In this document: positions 5,974-8,585 of the stretch, piece after piece
How positions within the stretch are numbered: position 1 is the stretch's first letter
Layout of the letters: each line of letters starts with the position of its first letter
DNA from: an uncultured bacterium
GTDB lineage: Bacteria > Actinomycetota > Actinomycetes > S36-B12
Direction of reading: 5' to 3'
DNA length: 8,585 nt
Assembly (NCBI GenBank): GCA_903908025.1
Contig: CAIVQM010000277.1
Span: 1-8,585 of the forward strand
Notes under the pieces: model-generated
Seen by the model: the letters and a program-made list of their open reading frames with translations, nothing else
What the model was told of the DNA's origin: nothing
Databases searched by the model: none
Translations under genes and position numbers: made by a program

Positions 5974-6420
5974 GTGACCGAGGGCTGGGAGCGCCGCCTG
6001 CGTGATCACGGCTTCCGCATCACCCCGCAGCGCCAGCTTGTCCTCGAGGCGGTCGAGAGCCTGCGGCACGGCACACCCGAGGAGATTCTCGTCGAGGTGC
6101 AGCTCACGGCGAGCGGTGTGAACCTGTCGACGATCTACCGCACGCTCGAGGTCCTCGAGGAGGTCGGTCTCGTCACGCACGCGCACATCGGCCACGGTCC
6201 CCCGACGTACCACGCGGTCGATGAGGACACTCACATCCACCTTGTCTGCGATCGCTGCGGCACGGTGCAGAGCGTTTCGGGCACCGTGGCACAGGACTTC
6301 GTGGCCCGGCTCGAGGCTGAGTACGGGTTCCGCACCGATATCTCGCACGTGTCCGTGCATGGCCTCTGCGTCACATGCAAGGACCGTGCCTACGAGGCCG
6401 AGGCGGACGACCAGCTATGA
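5974..6420 (+). CDS. Fur-family metalloregulator, Nur-like (nickel-responsive)
   Basis: A 148-residue Fur-family repressor with an N-terminal winged helix (T-P-Q-R-Q-L-V-L-E-A, and recognition helix S-T-I-Y-R-T-L-E, 52-59) and a C-terminal dimer domain with two CxxC pairs (Cys92/Cys95 and Cys132/Cys135). It aligns by eye over its length with Streptomyces coelicolor Nur, the nickel-dependent repressor of nickel uptake and Fe superoxide dismutase. The nickel-site histidines of Nur (70, 72, 126) correspond to His69, His71 and His125 here, and are all kept. At the second metal site, Nur H33, H88 and H90 are kept as His32, His87 and His89, but H86 is replaced by Asp85. Metal specificity is therefore likely but not proven. 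Start GTG 5974 has GAGGAG 6 nt upstream. Its last bases overlap the ygfZ start (ATGA), so the two are coupled. Confidence 0.9.
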   Translation: MTEGWERRLRDHGFRITPQRQLVLEAVESLRHGTPEEILVEVQLTASGVNLSTIYRTLEVLEEVGLVTHAHIGHGPPTYHAVDEDTHIHLVCDRCGTVQSVSGTVAQDFVARLEAEYGFRTDISHVSVHGLCVTCKDRAYEAEADDQL

Positions 6421-7466
6421 CCGAGCCGGCTGCCGACGCGGCCGTGCCGGTTGCGCCGCCCGATGGCAGTGCTGATGCGGGAATCCCTTGGCACTACGGC
6501 GATCCGCTGCGCGAGCAGCGTCTGCTGTCGGCCGGCCAGGCGGTCGTCGACATCTCCAACCGTGGGGTTGTCACGGTGGCTGGTCCCGACCGGCTGACGT
6601 GGCTGCACGACCTGACGTCTCAGGGCCTCAGCGCGCTGGCGCCGGGGGACTCCGCGCTCGCTCTGATCCTCAGCCCACACGGTCACGTCGAGCACGAGCT
6701 GCATGTTGTCGACGATGGCGCGACGACGTGGTTGATCGTCCAGCCCGGCACGTCCGCTGGACTGGTCGACTACCTGCGGTCGATGCAGTTCATGCTCCGC
6801 GTCGAGGTCGCTGATCGCTCCGACGATTTCGCCGTTGTCTGGGAACCGCTGTGGGAGTCCGACCCGACTGCAGTCTCGTGGCTCGTCCCTGCCGACTTCG
6901 CTGGCCGCGGACGGATCGATGCCGGTTCGGACCGCGGTGGCGACGCTTCCAAGTACGTGGGCGAGCGACCGGCGGACTTTGCGGGCCGCGAGGTGATCGT
7001 CCCGCGCGAGGAGCTTGCTGCGCGGATGAACCGGGCGCCCGCTGCGGCGGGCAGCTGGGCCCTCGAGGCGCTGCGTACGGCAGCAGCCGTCCCGCGGCTG
7101 GGCCGCGAGACCGACCATCGCACCCTGCCGCACGAGATCGGCTGGATCGGTCCGGGCGTGCATCTGTCGAAGGGCTGCTACCGGGGCCAGGAGGCCGTGG
7201 CCCGCGTGCACAACCTTGGGCACCCGCCGCGCCGACTGGTGCTGCTGCACCTCGACGGAAGTGGCGAGGAACTGCCGGTGCACGGCGACGCGGTCGTGGT
7301 CGGTGATCGGGAGGTCGGCTGGATCGGCACGGCCGCGTGGCACTTCGAACTCGGTCCGGTGGCGACCGCGATTGTGAAGCGGTCCACGCCGGTCGGCGAG
7401 CCCGCCATCGTGCGGGCGGCTTCAGGCGACATTGCAGCGACGCAGGAGACTGTGGTCCTGCCGTAG
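6417..7466 (+). CDS. ygfZ: YgfZ/GcvT-like folate-binding protein (Fe-S cluster maintenance)
   Basis: A 349-residue member of the YgfZ (COG0354) family, which shares the T-protein fold of glycine cleavage and supports repair or assembly of some Fe-S enzymes in a folate-dependent way. The signature K-G-C-Y-R-G-Q-E is at 252-259, with the essential cysteine at 254, followed by V-H-N-L-G-H-P-P-R-R. The N-terminal part has V-D-I-S-N-R-G-V-V-T-V-A-G-P-D-R-L (44-60), the usual GcvT-like start. The ATG at 6417 overlaps the stop of the Nur-like gene by 4 bases, which fixes the start. Residues 158-191 hold a low-complexity linker with P-A-D-F-A-G-R twice. Length is in the normal range for actinobacterial members. 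It converges on dtd with a 5 bp gap. Confidence 0.92.
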   Translation: MTEPAADAAVPVAPPDGSADAGIPWHYGDPLREQRLLSAGQAVVDISNRGVVTVAGPDRLTWLHDLTSQGLSALAPGDSALALILSPHGHVEHELHVVDDGATTWLIVQPGTSAGLVDYLRSMQFMLRVEVADRSDDFAVVWEPLWESDPTAVSWLVPADFAGRGRIDAGSDRGGDASKYVGERPADFAGREVIVPREELAARMNRAPAAAGSWALEALRTAAAVPRLGRETDHRTLPHEIGWIGPGVHLSKGCYRGQEAVARVHNLGHPPRRLVLLHLDGSGEELPVHGDAVVVGDREVGWIGTAAWHFELGPVATAIVKRSTPVGEPAIVRAASGDIAATQETVVLP

Positions 7467-7473
7467 CGTCGCT
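7436..7473. terminator. Possible shared hairpin at the ygfZ/dtd convergence
   Basis: AGCGACG (7436-7442) pairs with CGTCGCT (7467-7473), and directly inside it CAGGA (7443-7447) pairs with TCCTG (7456-7460) across an 8 nt loop, leaving a bulge of CCGTAG. The structure spans the last codons of ygfZ and the dtd stop. It has no T-tract in either direction, so it is a candidate mRNA-end structure rather than a proven terminator. The 5 bp gap leaves no other place for one between the stops. Confidence 0.35.
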
Positions 7474-7936
7474 AGACCTCGAGCTGGATCGTGATCGGTC
7501 CATCGTTGGTCAGCGACACCTGCATATCCGCCCCGAAGACCCCGGTCGAGACCTCGGCTCCGCGTTCCCGAAGCCGGGCGACGACGTGGGCCACGAGTGG
7601 CTCGGCAATGGGTCCGGGTGCGGCCGCGTCCCACGTCGGCCGCCGGCCCTTCCGGGTGTCGGCGTAGAGCGTGAACTGGCTGACCACGAGCACGGGCAGG
7701 CCGAGATCAGAAGCGGAGACCTCGCGTGCCGTGGTCTCGGCGCTGCCGGCTGGGGCGTGCTCCGGCCCGAAGATGCGTAGGTCGTAGATCTTGTCGGCGA
7801 GCCGCTCCGCGGCGGCGGGATTGTCGTCGTGGGTGACCCCGACGAGCACCATCAGACCAGGTCCATCGAACGACCCAACGACCTCGCCGTCGATGCTTAC
7901 TTGAGCACCCCTTGATCTCTGCACCACCGCTCGCAC
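7472..7936 (-). CDS. dtd: D-aminoacyl-tRNA deacylase
   Basis: Cytoplasmic proofreading enzyme that hydrolyses D-aminoacyl-tRNA (and Gly-tRNA-Ala) to free tRNA. The 154-residue product begins M-R-A-V-V-Q-R-S as is usual for the family and has the active-site motifs S-Q-F-T-L-Y-A-D (86-93) and N-D-G-P-I-T (144-149), the latter with the Gly-cisPro pair at 146-147 that enforces chiral selectivity. Length is typical (145-155). Start GTG 7936 is supported by this conserved N-terminus, although there is no Shine-Dalgarno; transcription and translation may start almost together. It shares a 25 bp divergent interval with the asparaginase gene and converges on ygfZ. Confidence 0.96.
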   Translation of the reverse strand: MRAVVQRSRGAQVSIDGEVVGSFDGPGLMVLVGVTHDDNPAAAERLADKIYDLRIFGPEHAPAGSAETTAREVSASDLGLPVLVVSQFTLYADTRKGRRPTWDAAAPGPIAEPLVAHVVARLRERGAEVSTGVFGADMQVSLTNDGPITIQLEV

Positions 7937-7961
7937 AGGGTCAGCGTGCCATCATTTAGAC
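7937..7961. promoter_or_regulatory. Very short divergent interval between dtd and the asparaginase gene
   Basis: Only 25 bp lie between the two GTG start codons. Neither start has a Shine-Dalgarno sequence in front of it (GACCCT before dtd, TTTAGAC before the asparaginase). Promoter elements must reach into the opposite coding sequence, and leaderless or near-leaderless mRNAs, which are common in actinobacteria, would fit. CATCAT at 7950-7955 is placed where a -10 box would be for a leaderless plus-strand transcript, but this match is weak. Confidence 0.4.
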
Positions 7962-8585
7962 GTGAGCAACGCAGCCCCCGCCGTCATCGCGACATACACG
8001 CGCAGCGGCTTCACCGAGGGCGTGCATATCGGGCATGTCGTCGTGGTCGATCCGGCTGGTGCTGTCGTGCGCAGCTGGGGTGATCCCGACCACGTGATCT
8101 TCCCGCGATCGGCCAACAAGCCGGCCCAGGCGACGGCGATGGTGCGGCACGAGCTGGACCTTCCTGTTCATCTGCTCGCGCTCTCCGCCTCATCACATAG
8201 TGGCGAGCGGATGCACCTCGCGGGGGTGCGGGAGATTCTCGCGTCTGCCGGGCTGGACGAGTCCGTCCTGCAGACCCCACCGGATTACCCGCTGGATCCC
8301 TGGGAGCGCGACGCATGGATCGGCGAGGGGCGACGGGCGGTGCCCATCGCGATGAACTGCTCGGGCAAGCACGCGGCCATGCTCGCGACGTGCGTCATCA
8401 ACGACTGGCCGACGAAGACGTATCGCGATCCTGCCCACCCCCTGCAGCAGGGAATCCGCTGGCAGATCGAGGCGCTCGCGGGTGAGCCGGTTCAGCAGGT
8501 GGGCATCGACGGCTGCGGGGCGCCGGTCATGTCTCTAACGCTCACGGGGCTGGCGAGGTCGCTGTCGCGGGCGGTCCAGGAGGAG
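7962..8585 (+). CDS. L-asparaginase, AnsA/ReAII-like family, C-terminus cut by window edge
   Basis: Converts asparagine to aspartate and ammonia. The visible 208 residues match the asparaginase family typified by the Rhizobium etli inducible enzyme (PF06089), which is unrelated to the E. coli type I/II fold class. Landmarks are F-P-R-S-A-N-K-P (47-54, Ser50 and Lys53), L-S-A-S-S-H-S-G-E (74-82), N-C-S-G-K-H-A-A-M (132-140) and G-I-D-G-C-G-A-P (181-188). The family's characterised member has a metal site using Cys and Lys; Cys133 and Lys136 here probably correspond, which is inference. Family members are about 330 residues, so about 120 C-terminal residues are missing. No signal peptide. GTG 7962 is the first plausible start given the A-P-A-V-I-A-T-Y-T-R-S-G entry into the fold. 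It is near glnR but not in its operon. Confidence 0.92.
   Translation, partial: MSNAAPAVIATYTRSGFTEGVHIGHVVVVDPAGAVVRSWGDPDHVIFPRSANKPAQATAMVRHELDLPVHLLALSASSHSGERMHLAGVREILASAGLDESVLQTPPDYPLDPWERDAWIGEGRRAVPIAMNCSGKHAAMLATCVINDWPTKTYRDPAHPLQQGIRWQIEALAGEPVQQVGIDGCGAPVMSLTLTGLARSLSRAVQEE

Noticed and set aside
6390..7343. Minus-strand open frame opposite ygfZ
   Set aside because: It is a shadow of ygfZ, which carries the K-G-C-Y-R-G-Q-E signature; no ribosome-binding site or recognisable domain.
1..8585. Search for tRNA, rRNA, CRISPR, insertion sequences or phage genes
   Set aside because: No cloverleaf-like segments, regularly spaced repeats, transposase motifs or terminal inverted repeats were seen by eye; genes cover nearly everything.

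Overview
The window reads as a stretch of chromosome from a high-GC actinomycete (Actinomycetota). The evidence is the mycothiol gene mshD, a GlnR-type nitrogen regulator, a Nur-like Fur protein, strong G/C preference at third codon positions and heavy GTG start use. Nothing suggests plasmid, phage or transposon DNA. Genus cannot be decided. Gene density is high: twelve genes fill almost all 8,585 bases, and the longest gap (116 bp) lies between the thioredoxin and DUF4395 genes.

Left block, minus strand (1-3287): glnR, then mshD, then ppk1, read leftwards. glnR and mshD are 10 bp apart, and ppk1 starts about 50 bp beyond mshD. ppk1 runs off the left edge and lacks its C-terminal part. The block joins nitrogen control, the last step of mycothiol synthesis and polyphosphate synthesis. 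Similar glnR-mshD neighbourhoods are known in Mycobacterium.

Middle block, plus strand (3388-7466): seven genes diverging from glnR. They are an alpha/beta hydrolase, a membrane-anchored thioredoxin, a DUF4395 membrane protein, a previously untracked 33-residue membrane peptide, a nitrobindin-type protein, a Nur-like metalloregulator and a YgfZ/GcvT-like protein. Most are 3 to 10 bp apart or overlap, so the block is probably one operon or two, with a possible internal break at 4694-4809 where two mutually exclusive stem-loops precede the DUF4395 gene. The shared theme is thiol, heme/NO and Fe-S or metal homeostasis, but the functional linkage is inference.

Right end: dtd (minus strand) converges on ygfZ with a 5 bp gap. 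It diverges from a type II-like L-asparaginase gene that leaves the right edge; their start codons are only 25 bp apart with no ribosome-binding site on either side.

Most of this is conserved actinobacterial core genome, and I do not see a clearly new multi-gene system. The points most worth a second look are the 33-residue membrane ORF in the slot where related genomes carry sulfur-transfer genes, the alternative hairpins upstream of DUF4395, the altered second metal site in the Nur-like protein, the compact dtd/asparaginase divergence, and an unusual preference for TAG stops.
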